From: Bordetella sp. BOR01
Lineage (GTDB): Bacteria > Pseudomonadota > Gammaproteobacteria > Burkholderiales > Burkholderiaceae_B
DNA length: 64,000 bases
Assembly (NCBI RefSeq): GCF_019218885.1
Contig: NZ_JAHUWT010000004.1
Location: 248,001 to 312,000 of the forward strand
Direction of reading: 5' to 3'
The notes below the pieces were generated by a model. That model saw only the letters and a program-made list of their open reading frames with translations, did not search any database and had not been told where the DNA came from. Shown here piece by piece: positions 8,323-17,427 of the stretch. Numbering within the stretch: the first letter of the stretch is position 1; every line of letters begins with the position of its first letter. The position numbers were made by a program, and so were the translations under genes.

Positions 8323-9491
8323 GCGGGGCTCCGTTGCGGGGCGACTTGCTGGTGGCGGCGCACCAGTTCGGCGATGCGGGCATCGGTGGCCTTGCGGCGC
8401 GCAATCCACAAGTACAGGCCGCTACCCAGCACCACGATGGTGACCAGGTCCAGCAGGGTCCAGAGTATCTTCAGCGGCATGCCGCCATAGTCGCCGAAGT
8501 GCAGCGGGCGCGAGACTTCGAGCGCCGTCAGGTACCAGGGCATGCGCGCCACGGCGCTGAGTTCGCCGGTGACGCCATCGACCAGCACCGGGCTGTTCAG
8601 CTTGGATGTCAGGGGCGTGTTGCCGCGCAGCCATACGATGTAATGGTGCGGGCTGCCGAAGGCGTTGCCGGGGAAGGAAATGAACGATACTTCGCGGCCG
8701 GGCAGCGCCTTCATGGCGGTGTCGGCGGCGTTCTGTACCGACGCCAGGGTGGTGGGTACCGGGCGGCCCTGGTAGGGCGCCACGATGCGCGGCAGCTCGG
8801 TGGACTGCCACAGGCGGAACAGCGGCGTGGACAATTCGTTGATGACGCCGGTCAGCCCCACCACGAAGGCCCAGACCAGCGTGACGATGCCCAGCAGGTT
8901 GTGCAGGTCCAGCCACTTCAGGCGAGTGGAGCGCGACGCGCGCACGGTGCCGAATTCCAGCTTCTTCATGAAGGGGCCGTACAGCACGACCCCGGACACG
9001 ATGGCCACCACGAACAGCAGGCCCATGAAACCCAGGAACAGTTCGCCCGGCAGGCCGGCGAACAGGTCCACGTGCAAGGCCAGCATGATGCCCATGAACG
9101 AGAAACGGTCTTCGGCGTACGGCGGGCCGTCGTGCAGCACTTCCGAGGTGCGCATGTCGACGCGCACGGCATGGCCTTTTTCTACTGCCTGGCCCAGTTC
9201 GGGCACCAGGCCGACGTAGGCCTGCGGTTCGTGGTCGTCGATGAAGACATAGTCGACGTACTCATCGGGATACAGCGCCTTACCTTGCGCGACGATCTGG
9301 TCCAGGCTGGCGTTGGGCGTGCCTTCGGGCAGCTCGGCTATCGGCTTGCCTTCGTCGAGCAGATGCTCGATTTCATGGTGGAAGATCAGCGGCAGCCCGG
9401 TCAAACAGATGACCAGCAAGAACAGGGTGCAGACCAGGCTGGTCCATTTATGGACCAGGTACCAGGTCTTGACGGTGGTTGCAGCGGTCAT
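8319..9491 (-). CDS. PepSY-associated TM protein (iron-regulated membrane protein)
   Basis: Inner-membrane protein of 390 residues from the PepSY_TM family, linked to reduction or release of iron from ferri-siderophores in Gram-negatives. Seen: first helix after WYLVHKWTSLVCTLFLLVICLTGLPLIFHHEI, further helices at ELFLGFMGLLFVVAIVSGVVLYGPF, LLGIVTLVWAFVVGLTGVI and ILWTLLDLVTIVVLGSGLYLWIARR, and periplasmic PepSY regions between them. Histidines at the helix ends could bind haem. Start at 9491 is chosen as the family begins with this helix. A Fur-box-like repeat lies 38 bases upstream. No TonB receptor gene is adjacent. Confidence 0.88.
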   Translation of the reverse strand: MTAATTVKTWYLVHKWTSLVCTLFLLVICLTGLPLIFHHEIEHLLDEGKPIAELPEGTPNASLDQIVAQGKALYPDEYVDYVFIDDHEPQAYVGLVPELGQAVEKGHAVRVDMRTSEVLHDGPPYAEDRFSFMGIMLALHVDLFAGLPGELFLGFMGLLFVVAIVSGVVLYGPFMKKLEFGTVRASRSTRLKWLDLHNLLGIVTLVWAFVVGLTGVINELSTPLFRLWQSTELPRIVAPYQGRPVPTTLASVQNAADTAMKALPGREVSFISFPGNAFGSPHHYIVWLRGNTPLTSKLNSPVLVDGVTGELSAVARMPWYLTALEVSRPLHFGDYGGMPLKILWTLLDLVTIVVLGSGLYLWIARRKATDARIAELVRRHQQVAPQRSPA

Positions 9492-9528
9492 GGGGCGGGC
9501 GCAGATTGACTGAAACCTGAACGATATC

Positions 9529-9549
9529 ATGAACAATATCTATTCTCAT
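9529..9549 (-). promoter_or_regulatory. Fur-box-like inverted repeat upstream of PepSY gene
   Basis: Near-palindrome of 21 bases, ATGAACAATA-T-CTATTCTCAT on the + strand, AT-rich inside a GC-rich genome and placed 38-58 bases before the PepSY start. The arms resemble the alternating GATAAT/ATTATC pattern of the Fur consensus. Iron regulation of PepSY membrane proteins is common. The repeat is seen; binding by Fur is inference. Confidence 0.55.
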
Positions 9550-9693
9550 CGTAATGATGGGCCCTGCGCATGAATTTGTGGCCGTATGGCCGCGCTTGCC
9601 CCGTGCCTGCCTCTTATGCGGCCCTGCCGGTGCCGGCTTCCTTGCGGAGCCGGACATCGGGCATTTCTTGATGCGTTGATGCGGTTGACGCGT

Positions 9694-12312
9694 TCAGAGC
9701 GGCCGCGATTCCACTGACCCGGGCGCCGTGATCGGCCGGGCGCTGGCCGGGCCAGGCGCCGTGGGAATGGGAATGCTCAGGATGGGGGCGGGCCCTGGCC
9801 CCCGCCCGTTGCCGGGCGGGGGCGATGCCGTCGCCGGCACGGCCGGTGGGGGGCCGGCCTGGCCGACTTGCGGTACCGGCACGGGCGGCATGGGCAGCCC
9901 GCCTTGCGGCGCGGCATCTTGCGGGCGTACCTGGGTGGGGGAGCCATCGCTGGGACGCATATTGTTCAGGAAATCGGTCAGCGCATCGCCGGTGCTCAGG
10001 TCCAGCGACGCCACCGCCTGCCCGGGGGGGAATTCCGAAAAATAGTATTCGTCGTTGTGCACGAGCAGGCCACCGGGCATGGGGCGCTGCGGCTGTTCGG
10101 GCACGCCTTGCAGCACGGGCTGCATGTAATCGAGCCAGGTCGATAGCGCCAGGCCGCTGCCGAATGCATTGGTACCCAGCGATCGGGGCTGATCGAACCC
10201 CATCCAGACGGCGGTGGTCAGGGTGGATGTATAGCCGGCGAACCACACATCGACCGCATCGTTGGTGGTGCCGGTCTTGCCCGCCACGTCGCTGCGCTTG
10301 AGCGTGCGCTTGGCGCGCGCGCCGGTACCAATGGATGCCACGTCGCGCAGCATGTCGTCCATGACCCAGGCGGTGCGCGGATCGATGGCACGGACCGCGG
10401 CATCGCCCGCCACGGTCGGCTGCGCCTGCATCAGCACCTTGCCCGACCGATCGGTGACACGGTCGATCAGGTATGGCGGCACCTGGTAGCCGCCGTTGGC
10501 GAACACGGCATACGCGTTGGCGACTTGCAGCGGCGTGGCGCCGCCCGCGCCCAGGGCCAGCGGCAGGACGGCGGGCCAACGCTCTTTCTGGAAACCGAAA
10601 CGGGTCAGGTAGTCTTGCGCGTATTGCGGCGTGATGGCCTGCAGTATGCGGATCGACACCATGTTCTTGGATCGGTACAGCCCCTGGCGCAGCGTCTGCA
10701 TGGGTTCGTACGCGTTGCCGTCGTTCTTCGGGGTCCAGGGACGCGAGCCGGTTTGCTGGACGGTCAGTTCGAACGGCAGGTCGGATACCTGGGTGGCCGG
10801 GGTCATGCCGCGTTCGAGCGCAGCGGCATACACGAAGGGCTTGATGGTCGAGCCCGGCTGGCGCCAGGCTTGCGTGGCCCGGTTGAACGAGCCGCGATAG
10901 AAATCGAAGCCGCCGATCATGGCGCGCACCGCGCCGTCTTGCGGCGCCAGCGACACCAGCGCCGCCTGCAGCGTGGGCATGTTGACGATTTCCCAGGTGT
11001 CGCCGTTCTTGTGCAGGTACACCACCGAGCCGCGCCGGATGCGTATATCGTCGTCGGCCTGCGGGCCCAGGGCCCGCGCGACGATGGCCAGCGCTTTCTT
11101 GTCGGAGACGGTGATGATTTCGTTGGCGCTGCGTGCCACCTTGACTTCGGTGGGGCTGGCCGCGAGCACCACGCCTGCCAGCAGATCGCCGCTGTCGGGC
11201 GATTCTTCCTGCACGCCATCGAGGATTTCTTCGAACGCCTGCGCGTCCTGTTCGATGCCGTCGGGCAGGTCGACCTGGTCTTCGGGGCCGGGGTAGGGAG
11301 CGCGGCGGGTGTAGTTCAGCACGCCGGTGCGCACGGCGTCATAGGCGGCCTGCTGCGACTTGGAATCGATCGTGGTGTAGACGTCGATGCCGCGCGTATA
11401 GGTTTCGTCCTGGAACATGCCGTACATGATCTGCCGCACCAGTTCGGCCGGATATTCGCCATGCACCGCAAAGCCATTGGACTGCGCGCCTTCGCTGCCG
11501 CGGATCAGCAGGGGTTGTTCCAGCGCGGCCTGCGCCTGCTCGGGCGTCAGGTAGCCCAGCGCCTGCATGCGGCCCAGCACATAATGCTGGCGGATCTTGG
11601 CGCGGTCGAGATTGGTGATGGGATTGGAGCGTGACGGCGCCTTGGGAACACCTGCCAGCAGTGCGGCTTCGGCGGCCGTGACCTCGGCCAGCGGTTTGCC
11701 GAAATAGGTGCGCGACGCCGCCGCGAAGCCATAGGCGCGGTGCCCCAGGTAGATCTGGTTCATGTAGAGCTCAAGGATCTGGTCCTTGGTGAGCTCGGAT
11801 TCGATCTTGAAGGTCAGCAGCAGTTCGTAGAGCTTGCGCGAATAGGTCTTCTCGGACGACAGATAGAAATTGCGCGCCACCTGCATGGTGATGGTGCTGG
11901 CGCCCTGCGACTTCGACATGCTGAGCAGGTTGGCCAGGCCGGCGCGCAGCATGCCCATCCAGTCGATGCCGCCGTGTGCGTAGAAGTGGTCGTCTTCGGC
12001 GGCCAGGATGGCCTGCTTCATGACCAGGGGAATTTCCGGAAAGCGCAGCACGTTGCGGTGTTCTTCGCCGAACTCGCCGATCAGGACATGGTCGGAGGTG
12101 TAGATGCGCAGCGGCACGCTGGGCCGGTAGTCGGTCATGGCGTGCAGCGCGGGCAGGCTGGGCCAGGCCAGCGCCACGGCCAGGCCCAGGAACAGCACGC
12201 CGCACACGCCCAGGCCGGCCAAGGCCACGGCGGCCTTGACCAGGATACGCTTGTGCAGGAACTGCTTGATGCCCCGGCGAGGGGGGCGGGGGGAGTGCTC
12301 AGGGGTATTCAT
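9694..12312 (-). CDS. mrcA: Penicillin-binding protein 1A, bifunctional peptidoglycan synthase
   Basis: Class A PBP of 872 residues that polymerises glycan strands and cross-links peptides in the periplasm. Short cytoplasmic tail, one membrane anchor (about 24-49), GT51 glycosyltransferase with the catalytic Glu in AAEDDHFYAHGG (E106) and GASTITMQVARN (137-148), an inserted OB-like domain (about 290-470), then the transpeptidase with SxxK as GSTIKP (about 488), SxN as SKN (about 549) and KTGT (about 678). The C-terminus is a Pro/Gly-rich tail of roughly 90 residues. ATG 12312 is preferred to a TTG at 12384 that would add 24 unlikely residues. Monocistronic by context. Confidence 0.95.
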   Translation of the reverse strand: MNTPEHSPRPPRRGIKQFLHKRILVKAAVALAGLGVCGVLFLGLAVALAWPSLPALHAMTDYRPSVPLRIYTSDHVLIGEFGEEHRNVLRFPEIPLVMKQAILAAEDDHFYAHGGIDWMGMLRAGLANLLSMSKSQGASTITMQVARNFYLSSEKTYSRKLYELLLTFKIESELTKDQILELYMNQIYLGHRAYGFAAASRTYFGKPLAEVTAAEAALLAGVPKAPSRSNPITNLDRAKIRQHYVLGRMQALGYLTPEQAQAALEQPLLIRGSEGAQSNGFAVHGEYPAELVRQIMYGMFQDETYTRGIDVYTTIDSKSQQAAYDAVRTGVLNYTRRAPYPGPEDQVDLPDGIEQDAQAFEEILDGVQEESPDSGDLLAGVVLAASPTEVKVARSANEIITVSDKKALAIVARALGPQADDDIRIRRGSVVYLHKNGDTWEIVNMPTLQAALVSLAPQDGAVRAMIGGFDFYRGSFNRATQAWRQPGSTIKPFVYAAALERGMTPATQVSDLPFELTVQQTGSRPWTPKNDGNAYEPMQTLRQGLYRSKNMVSIRILQAITPQYAQDYLTRFGFQKERWPAVLPLALGAGGATPLQVANAYAVFANGGYQVPPYLIDRVTDRSGKVLMQAQPTVAGDAAVRAIDPRTAWVMDDMLRDVASIGTGARAKRTLKRSDVAGKTGTTNDAVDVWFAGYTSTLTTAVWMGFDQPRSLGTNAFGSGLALSTWLDYMQPVLQGVPEQPQRPMPGGLLVHNDEYYFSEFPPGQAVASLDLSTGDALTDFLNNMRPSDGSPTQVRPQDAAPQGGLPMPPVPVPQVGQAGPPPAVPATASPPPGNGRGPGPAPILSIPIPTAPGPASARPITAPGSVESRPL

Positions 12313-12425
12313 TGCTGCCGATTCTAGGTCAGAACCGAATAGACCCGCCCGCGGGCAATTAGTTTTCGTAACTAAACATGCCAACAGGGCGCATCGCCAT
12401 TCCGGCCGGGATCATGTCCCGTTTT

Positions 12426-14297
12426 TTATGGTTTCAGGTGTTCCACGAAAAAGGCTTCCATGGCCGCGTAGAACTCGAACTTGTTTTCGTCGTTGTGAAA
12501 ACCATGGCCTTCGTTGTCTTTGACCAGGTATTCGACCTCGACGCCACGCTCGCGCAGGGCCTGCACGACCTGGTCGCTTTCGGCCTTGTTGACGCGCGGG
12601 TCCTGGGCGCCCTGGGCGATCAGGAGCGGCGTGCGGATGCGATCGACGTGCAGGGCCGGCGAAGTGGCCGCCAGGCGCTCGTGATCGTGCTCGGGATGGC
12701 CCACCATGTCGTACATCTTGGCCAGCAGCGGCTTCCAGTACGGTGGAATGGTGTTCATGAAGGTGAACAGGTTCGACACCCCGACATAATCGACGGCGGC
12801 CGCGTACAGGTCGGGGGTGAAGGCGACACCGGCCAGCGTGGCATAGCCGCCATAGCTGCCCCCATAAATGCCGATGCGCGCCGGGTCGGCGATGCCCTGA
12901 TCGATCAGCCAGCGCACGCCGTCGGTGATGTCGTCCTGCATGGCCAGGCCCCATTGGCCGAAGCTGGCTTCCCAGAAGCGGCGGCCGTAGCCGGTGGAAC
13001 CGCGAAAGTTCATCTGCAGCACGCAGAAGCCGCGGTTGGCCAGGAACTGTATTTCGGGGTTGTAGCCCCAGGCGTCGCGCGCCCAGGGGCCGCCATGGGG
13101 ATTGATGATGCAGGGCAGGCCGCGCGGCGCGCGGCCTGCCGGCAGGGTCAGGTAGCCGTGGATTTCCAGGCCGTCGCGGCTGGTGTAGCGCACCGGCCGT
13201 ACCGGCGACATGTCAGCCTCGGGAATCGACGGGTTGATGTCGGCCAGCTTGTGCAGCACGCCCGCGCCACATTGGAACAGGTAGCGCGACCCCGGAGTGC
13301 GATCGTTGTAGGCGGCCACGATGTAGGTGTCTTCTGCGCGGTTCCAGCCCTGGATGGCCAGGTCGTAGCCGGGCAGCAGGCTTTCCAGTTGCCGGTACAG
13401 CGCTTCGGTCTCGGCGTCGAAATAATGACGGCGCGGCTTGTCGGTCTGGTAGGCGGCCAGGGTCAATACGCGGCGCTTGCGTGAATAGCCGGCGGCGTCC
13501 AGGTCGACTTCGTCGGTGGCGTACACCAGTTCTTCGTCGTCGGGCCGGGCGGGGTCGATGATGACCAGCGCCAGTTTGTCGCGCCCGCGGTTGCTCAGGG
13601 CATAGAGCTTGCGGTCATCGAAGGTGAAGAAGGCGGGGCTGACGGTGGTGCGGTAGTCGGTGGTGATCAGCGGGCGAAACGGCGTGGCCTCGTCGTCGCG
13701 GTACAGCAGGGTCGTATCGAGCCCGTCGCTGGTCAGTGCGGCGCGCACCTTGCCCGCATGGTCGGTTTGCCAGCCCACCACATTGCCCGGGTTCTGCGCG
13801 ACCAGCACCGCCGCGCCGGTACGCACGTTGACGCGGTACACGTCGAATACCTGCGGATCGCGCTGGTTGTGGCTGATCAGGACGTGATCGGGATCGTCGG
13901 GCAGGTCGTCTTCGATGCCGGCCCGCACGCCAGGGTAGGGCGTCAGGTCGTGCGCGGTGCCGGTGCGCGCGTTGACGGCCAGCACATGGAAGTTCTCATC
14001 GCCGCCGAAATCTTTCTGGTACAGCACGATGTCGCCGCCTTTCCAGAAGAAATTGCTGATGTCGCGCGCGGTTTCGCTGGTGAGGCGGCGTGGTTCGTCC
14101 ACGGGGCGGCCGTCTTGCAGCGCTTGCACGTAGATGTTCATGCGGGCCGGCTGTTCGTCGAGCGCCACCGGCTGCATGAATCCCAGTGTCTTGCCGTCGT
14201 CGGCCAGGCGGAAGAACCCGCGGTCGGGATTGCGGAAGAAATCTTTCAGCGGGTAGTGGCGCGGCGGCCGGGCGGCCGGGGACGGGGCATGAGGCAA
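12426..14297 (-). CDS. S9-family prolyl oligopeptidase-like serine peptidase (TTG start)
   Basis: Alpha/beta-hydrolase peptidase of 623 residues. N-terminal beta-propeller-type region (about 20-370, with repeated [10 protein letters not shown]-like blades) and a C-terminal catalytic domain. The serine is in [12 protein letters not shown] (near residue 479), the acid in DPRVNKAES (near 567) and the histidine in EGHGFH (near 598). No signal peptide, so it is probably cytoplasmic, acting on peptides or acyl-peptides. The first codon is TTG at 14297, supported by AGGAG seven bases upstream; the nearby ATG (14290) is out of frame. The next in-frame ATGs lie beyond conserved sequence, so TTG is the likely start. 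Confidence 0.9.
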   Translation of the reverse strand: MPHAPSPAARPPRHYPLKDFFRNPDRGFFRLADDGKTLGFMQPVALDEQPARMNIYVQALQDGRPVDEPRRLTSETARDISNFFWKGGDIVLYQKDFGGDENFHVLAVNARTGTAHDLTPYPGVRAGIEDDLPDDPDHVLISHNQRDPQVFDVYRVNVRTGAAVLVAQNPGNVVGWQTDHAGKVRAALTSDGLDTTLLYRDDEATPFRPLITTDYRTTVSPAFFTFDDRKLYALSNRGRDKLALVIIDPARPDDEELVYATDEVDLDAAGYSRKRRVLTLAAYQTDKPRRHYFDAETEALYRQLESLLPGYDLAIQGWNRAEDTYIVAAYNDRTPGSRYLFQCGAGVLHKLADINPSIPEADMSPVRPVRYTSRDGLEIHGYLTLPAGRAPRGLPCIINPHGGPWARDAWGYNPEIQFLANRGFCVLQMNFRGSTGYGRRFWEASFGQWGLAMQDDITDGVRWLIDQGIADPARIGIYGGSYGGYATLAGVAFTPDLYAAAVDYVGVSNLFTFMNTIPPYWKPLLAKMYDMVGHPEHDHERLAATSPALHVDRIRTPLLIAQGAQDPRVNKAESDQVVQALRERGVEVEYLVKDNEGHGFHNDENKFEFYAAMEAFFVEHLKP

Positions 14298-14440
14298 GGC
14301 GGGTCTCCTGGGCCGGGCGGGCCCGGCGATATCCGTCGATCATGCCACAGGCCGGGCGGCCGCGTCGAACCGGGGCCCGCCCCAACTGGCGGGCAGGCGG
14401 CCGTTTGCGAGATAATCGCAGCCACGTCACGGGAGTCAAC

Positions 14441-14893
14441 ATGATCAGAGTTGCAGTGGCGGCGGCAGTGGCCGCCGCGGGCCTGGCGGCATGCTCGACC
14501 GGAATATCCGGCAGCAGCTCGCCATCCGGCAGTTTCACGGCGCAGTCCAATTATCGCGATGCCTACGGCGCCGCCACCGCGCAGGCCGAACGCTGCCTGC
14601 GCGGCACGGGTGCCTACACGGTGCACGGCGAGCTCGATGACGCCGCGCGCGGCGCCCTGGTGCGCGTGGTGGCACCGTTTACGGGCGACGACGTGGCGCG
14701 CGTGCGCATTGCCGCGCTGGACGAACGCCAGTCGAAGGTGGATATCGTGATGTGGGGGCGGGGCATCTGGAATACCGATGCCCTGCGTGCCATGCGCGAG
14801 GCCATTACCTATGGCGTGCCGTCGTGCGTGGCGTACATGCCGGGCGATCCGCGGCCCAAGGAAGAGGCCTGGACGCTGCCCGACCCGCGCTAG
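14441..14893 (+). CDS. Predicted outer-membrane or periplasmic lipoprotein (150 aa)
   Basis: Exported lipoprotein: signal peptide [18 protein letters not shown] with lipobox LAAC and the acylated Cys at residue 18, followed by a Ser/Gly-rich linker. The mature domain (about 38-150) contains [54 protein letters not shown] and [11 protein letters not shown] Cys pair (CLRG and PSCVA) could form a disulfide. Function not recognised. ATG 14441 has GGGAGTCAAC upstream. It reads divergently from the S9 peptidase (143-base gap), and its stop lies only about ten bases from a broken acetate-transporter remnant on the other strand. Confidence 0.8.
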   Translation: MIRVAVAAAVAAAGLAACSTGISGSSSPSGSFTAQSNYRDAYGAATAQAERCLRGTGAYTVHGELDDAARGALVRVVAPFTGDDVARVRIAALDERQSKVDIVMWGRGIWNTDALRAMREAITYGVPSCVAYMPGDPRPKEEAWTLPDPR

Positions 14894-14903
14894 CCACCAG
14901 TTT

Positions 14904-15108
14904 GCCGATGGTATTGCCCTGCTTGTATTCCATGATGCCGGCGATCAGTTGGGCCGGGCCGCCGTAGAATACGCCCATGCCGAGGATCATGACGCTCAAT
15001 GGGAAGAACCCGGCGTTATCGATATTCAGGAGAATGGTGGTGAGGGCAAAGCCCGCCAGGCCCAAAGGGGGCCGGGTTGGCAATGGGAGGGTGGCTTGTT
15101 GGCGCCAT
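14904..15108 (-). pseudogene. Broken SatP/YaaH-type acetate transporter remnant
   Basis: Remains of a GPR1/FUN34/YaaH (SatP) acetate/succinate transporter. The ATG at 15108 has a good AAGGAG ribosome site and encodes [14 protein letters not shown], then a frameshift in the run CCCCC-TTT-GGG (about 15060-15071) moves homology to another frame: [14 protein letters not shown], then [30 protein letters not shown]. Removing one C restores the family sequence NPAPLGL. Homology then ends abruptly at 14904 after the first 70 or so residues, although SatP proteins have about 190 residues and six helices. So the gene has both a frameshift and a 3' deletion. The reading is based on recalled E. coli YaaH sequence. 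Confidence 0.8.
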
Positions 15109-15212
15109 GTCTGCTCCTTATGGTGGAGCAGGAGACTAGCGCGGCAGGCGCCTGTTTTCGTGGCAGACGGCTGGAATCAGAACGATCTTACGCTGCTGGC
15201 GCCCGGGCGGTG

Positions 15213-15626
15213 TCAGTCGCCGCCGGGGCGGCGCTTGATGACCTTGAATGTGGCGCTGGCCTTGGCCACGAGTTGGCCGTCGGTGCCGCGCACCTCGCCT
15301 TCGCAGAAGGCGATCGAGGTACCGCGCCGCAGGCATCGCGCCTCGATGACCAGGTCGCCGGTGCCGGGCGCCATGAAACTGGTGTTCATGTCGATGGTGG
15401 CCATGCCCAGGGTGGGGTCGTTGCCGCGGGCGGCCGCGCTCAAGGTGAAGTCCAGCACGCTCATGAGGGTGCCGCCATGGATATCGCCGCGGCTGTTGGT
15501 CAGGTTTTCGCGCCAGGGCAGCCGGGTGCGGGCGTGGTCTGGCCCGATGCTGTCCGGGATCAGCCCCATCAGGCTCATCAGCGGGATTGTCAGGCCGAAG
15601 TAATCAGAAGTAGCGGGCGAAGTCAT
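15213..15626 (-). CDS. PaaI-type hotdog thioesterase
   Basis: Hotdog-fold acyl-CoA thioesterase of 137 residues, PaaI/4HBT family, acting in the cytoplasm on an unknown acyl-CoA. Seen: [20 protein letters not shown], the central helix of the fold with the conserved His-Gly-Gly and an acidic residue (Asp), then [31 protein letters not shown] and [15 protein letters not shown], all typical strands of this family. The start at 15626 is chosen because homology begins directly after it. It is divergent from dinB with 94 bases between them. Confidence 0.9.
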   Translation of the reverse strand: MTSPATSDYFGLTIPLMSLMGLIPDSIGPDHARTRLPWRENLTNSRGDIHGGTLMSVLDFTLSAAARGNDPTLGMATIDMNTSFMAPGTGDLVIEARCLRRGTSIAFCEGEVRGTDGQLVAKASATFKVIKRRPGGD

Positions 15627-15720
15627 GAGGTCGGGCGGGCTGGAATCGAGGCGTGATAGCGCGCCATAATATTCTTTTTTCTGCCATATCGCCGTTTGTA
15701 TCGCCCGCCGGGTACCTGCC

Positions 15721-16839
15721 ATGCCATCGTCCACGCGCAAAATCGTACACATCGACATGGACGCGTTCTACGCGTCGGTCGAGCAGCGCGACAACCCGGC
15801 GCTGCGCGGGCTGCCCGTGGTGGTGGCCTGGGAAGGGCCGCGTTCTGTCGTGTGCGCGGCTTCGTACGAGGCGCGCCGCTACGGGGTGCATTCGGCCATG
15901 TCGGTGGCGCGCGCGCAGCGCCTGTGCCCGGACGCGGTCTATGTGCCGCCCGATTTCAACCGCTATCGTGATGTGTCGCGCCAGGTGCGCCAGATATTCG
16001 CATGCCACACCGACCTGATCGAGCCCTTGTCGCTGGACGAGGCCTATCTGGATGTCACGGTCAACAAGACCGGCCTGGCCTCGGCCACCGACGTCGCACG
16101 GGCCATCCGCCGCGAGATTCTGCAGGAAACCCGCCTGACGGCGTCGGCGGGGGTGGCGCCCAACAAGTTCCTGGCCAAGATCGCCTCCGACTGGGACAAG
16201 CCCGACGGCCTGTTCGTCATCAAGCCGGGGCAGGTGCTGGCGTTCTTGCAGCCCCTGCCGGTACGCAAGGTACCGGGGGTGGGCAAAGTGATGCAGGGCC
16301 GGCTCGAGGCGCTGGGCGTGCAGACCGTGGGCGACCTGTCGCGCTATACGGCGGCCGAGCTGGAGCACCATTTCGGCCGCTATGGCGTACGGCTGCATGA
16401 ACTGTCGAAGGGCATCGATGAACGCGACGTGCAACCGGATGCTCCCTTGCAGCAGATCTCGGCCGAGACCACCTTTGCCATCGACCAGCCGCTGCATGCG
16501 CTGGACGAGACGCTGGGGCGGCTGGCCGTCAAGGTGTGGGACCAGGCGGTGAAGAAGGGCGCGGTCGGCCGCACCGTGGTGCTGAAACTGAAGACCGACC
16601 GCTTCCGCATCTTGACGCGCACGCTGACGCTGACGCGTCCACCCGCCGCGGCCGAGGCCCTGGCCGAGGTGGCGCGACAGCTGTGCGCGCGCGTCGACCT
16701 GCCGGCAAGCACGCGCTACCGGCTGGCAGGAGTGGGAATGAGCAATTTCGACGATTCCGCCGCGCTGGCGCGCCAGGCCGACCTGGACCTGTTCGGCCAT
16801 GCGGCGGAGGGGCCGGCGGTTACACCAGGCGCTGCTTGA
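15721..16839 (+). CDS. dinB: DNA polymerase IV (Y-family translesion polymerase)
   Basis: Error-prone translesion polymerase of 372 residues. Catalytic residues are visible: Asp12 in [13 protein letters not shown] and Asp106-Glu107 in [40 protein letters not shown] (thumb/palm) and [15 protein letters not shown] (helix-hairpin-helix) follow, then the little-finger domain (about 245-350). The C-terminal tail lacks an obvious QLxLF-like clamp motif but has DLDLFGH, which fits a beta-clamp binding site. I see no LexA box in the 94-base gap upstream, so it may not be SOS-controlled here. It overlaps the convergent GatB/YqeY gene by 20 bases. Confidence 0.95.
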   Translation: MPSSTRKIVHIDMDAFYASVEQRDNPALRGLPVVVAWEGPRSVVCAASYEARRYGVHSAMSVARAQRLCPDAVYVPPDFNRYRDVSRQVRQIFACHTDLIEPLSLDEAYLDVTVNKTGLASATDVARAIRREILQETRLTASAGVAPNKFLAKIASDWDKPDGLFVIKPGQVLAFLQPLPVRKVPGVGKVMQGRLEALGVQTVGDLSRYTAAELEHHFGRYGVRLHELSKGIDERDVQPDAPLQQISAETTFAIDQPLHALDETLGRLAVKVWDQAVKKGAVGRTVVLKLKTDRFRILTRTLTLTRPPAAAEALAEVARQLCARVDLPASTRYRLAGVGMSNFDDSAALARQADLDLFGHAAEGPAVTPGAA

Positions 16840-17281
16840 CCTGCTGCGACACCGCGGCCATGTCGGCGCGGCCGGCCAGGGCGGGTTTCAGAATCGCCAT
16901 GATCTTGCCCATGGCGGGGCCGCCGCTGACACCTTGCGCGGCCACTTCGGCCAGCGCGGCCTTGATGGCGGCCTCGATTTCTTCGGGCGTGGCGGCCTGC
17001 GGCAAGAATTCGCGCAGCACGTCGAGCTCGGCGGTTTCCTGGGCGGCGGTTTCCAGGCGGCCGGCCTGTTCGAAGGCGGCGATCGATTCGCGCCGCTGCT
17101 TGACCTGTTTCTCGATGATGGCGGTGATTTCGGCGTCGCCCATTTCCTGGCGTTCGTCGACTTCTTTCTGCTTGACCGCGGCAAACAGGAACCGCAGGGT
17201 GGACAGGCGCTGCGAATCGCGTGCGCGCATGGCGTCTTTGATGGCGTCGGACAAGCGGGTCTTGAGCGTAGTACTGCTCAT
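16820..17281 (-). CDS. GatB/YqeY domain protein
   Basis: Soluble helical protein of 153 residues of the YqeY family, related to the tail domain of the GatB subunit of tRNA-dependent amidotransferase. Seen: MSSTTLKTRLSDAIKDAMRARDSQRLSTLRFL, EIEAAIKAALAE and [28 protein letters not shown], close to the family pattern including the C-terminal lysine-rich helix. A tRNA-linked role is assumed from the GatB similarity; no catalytic activity is known. Usually next to rpsU/dnaG, which is not seen here. Its end overlaps dinB by 20 bases. Confidence 0.9.
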   Translation of the reverse strand: MSSTTLKTRLSDAIKDAMRARDSQRLSTLRFLFAAVKQKEVDERQEMGDAEITAIIEKQVKQRRESIAAFEQAGRLETAAQETAELDVLREFLPQAATPEEIEAAIKAALAEVAAQGVSGGPAMGKIMAILKPALAGRADMAAVSQQVKQRLV

Positions 17282-17370
17282 GGCAAAACCTTTGTAGTGG
17301 ATGCGGCTGAACCGATGTTTTAACCGGCTGCCGGTGCGCCACGCAAACGCCGCCAGCAAGAAGCGTCTTT

Positions 17371-17393
17371 AAGATGTATTATAAATACATGTT
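17371..17393 (+). promoter_or_regulatory. NsrR-type operator upstream of hmp
   Basis: Near-perfect 11-1-11 inverted repeat AAGATGTATTA-T-AAATACATGTT, matching the known NsrR motif (AAGATGYATTT and its complement). It ends 34 bases before the hmp start. With NsrR encoded just after hmp this is very probably the operator for an autoregulated nitric-oxide response operon. Confidence 0.88.
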
Positions 17394-17427
17394 TAAAGCC
17401 TTATTCGCAGACGAAGGAGCAGTACTC

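Noticed and set aside
10525-11634. Open frame on the + strand inside the PBP1A gene
   Set aside because: Antisense shadow of a well-conserved penicillin-binding protein; no ribosome site and no recognisable domain.
14805-15083. Intact small membrane protein reading from 15083
   Set aside because: Its N-terminus and C-terminus do not fit the SatP family; the true start is out of frame and the tail is unrelated, so it is treated as a broken gene.
15627-15720. LexA box in front of dinB
   Set aside because: No CTG-N10-CAG motif could be found in the gap between the thioesterase and dinB.
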